From Intestinibacillus sp050255995 (lineage in GTDB: Bacteria > Bacillota > Clostridia > Oscillospirales > Butyricicoccaceae), in contig JBFWIM010000043.1 of NCBI GenBank assembly GCA_050255995.1, forward strand, positions 1-13,753: a DNA stretch of 13,753 nucleotides. The letters run 5' to 3'. Position 1 is the first letter of the stretch. Every line of letters starts with the position of its first letter. The position numbers were made by a program, and so were the translations under genes. The notes under the pieces were generated by a model. It saw only the letters and a program-made list of their open reading frames with translations, ran no database searches and was not told where the DNA came from. Below are positions 13,739-13,753 of the stretch, piece by piece.

Positions 13739-13753
13739 GGCTTCTCCGCGCGT

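Noticed and set aside
1..13753. CRISPR arrays, tRNA or rRNA genes, insertion sequences, attachment sites
   Set aside because: No direct-repeat array, no tRNA-like cloverleaf, no transposase or integrase reading frame, and no terminal inverted repeats were seen by eye; a tool search could still find a weak case.

Overview
The window is GC-rich, with a strong preference for G/C at third codon positions. It looks like chromosome from a high-GC member of the Clostridia (Oscillospiraceae/Ruminococcaceae-like). The reasons are a PF06541-type membrane protein, a Mrp ATPase next to a NifX-like protein, a clostridial-style iron-containing alcohol dehydrogenase, AGGAGG ribosome binding sites, sigma-A-type promoters, and a TolC-like protein with no visible outer-membrane barrel. 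The taxon is inference. I saw no tRNA, rRNA, CRISPR array, insertion sequence or integrase. Ten protein genes fill the window.

Left block, minus strand (about 81-3771). Read in the direction of transcription it runs: near-consensus promoter, iron-containing alcohol dehydrogenase, PF06541-type membrane protein with a hendecad-repeat coiled-coil tail, a second promoter, Mrp-type P-loop ATPase, NifX-like protein, terminator. The Mrp and NifX-like proteins each carry a CxHxCxxC cysteine cluster, which suggests linked metal or Fe-S handling. No terminator separates the alcohol dehydrogenase part from the Mrp part.

Middle (3784-5648, plus strand). A single ABC exporter half-transporter starts with TTG. 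Its promoter sits back to back with the alcohol dehydrogenase promoter, and the gene ends in a strong intrinsic terminator.

Right block, plus strand (5755-13070). One promoter, overlapped just downstream by a 20-bp perfect palindrome, drives a four-gene operon: TolC-like secreted helical protein, lipoprotein adaptor (MFP), RND permease, TetR regulator. This is a complete tripartite-efflux gene set, but the outer component appears to be an alpha-helical barrel without membrane strands. The TetR at the operon's end most likely binds the palindrome and closes a negative feedback loop. A lipoprotein of unknown function with its own promoter follows. It shares a bidirectional terminator with a convergent Nudix hydrolase whose 5' end is at the window edge.

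The most interesting element is the TolC-like/MFP/RND/TetR operon, because of how such a pump could work in a cell that probably has one membrane. Next are the matched cysteine clusters in Mrp and its neighbour, and the five 11-residue repeats fused to the PF06541-type protein.
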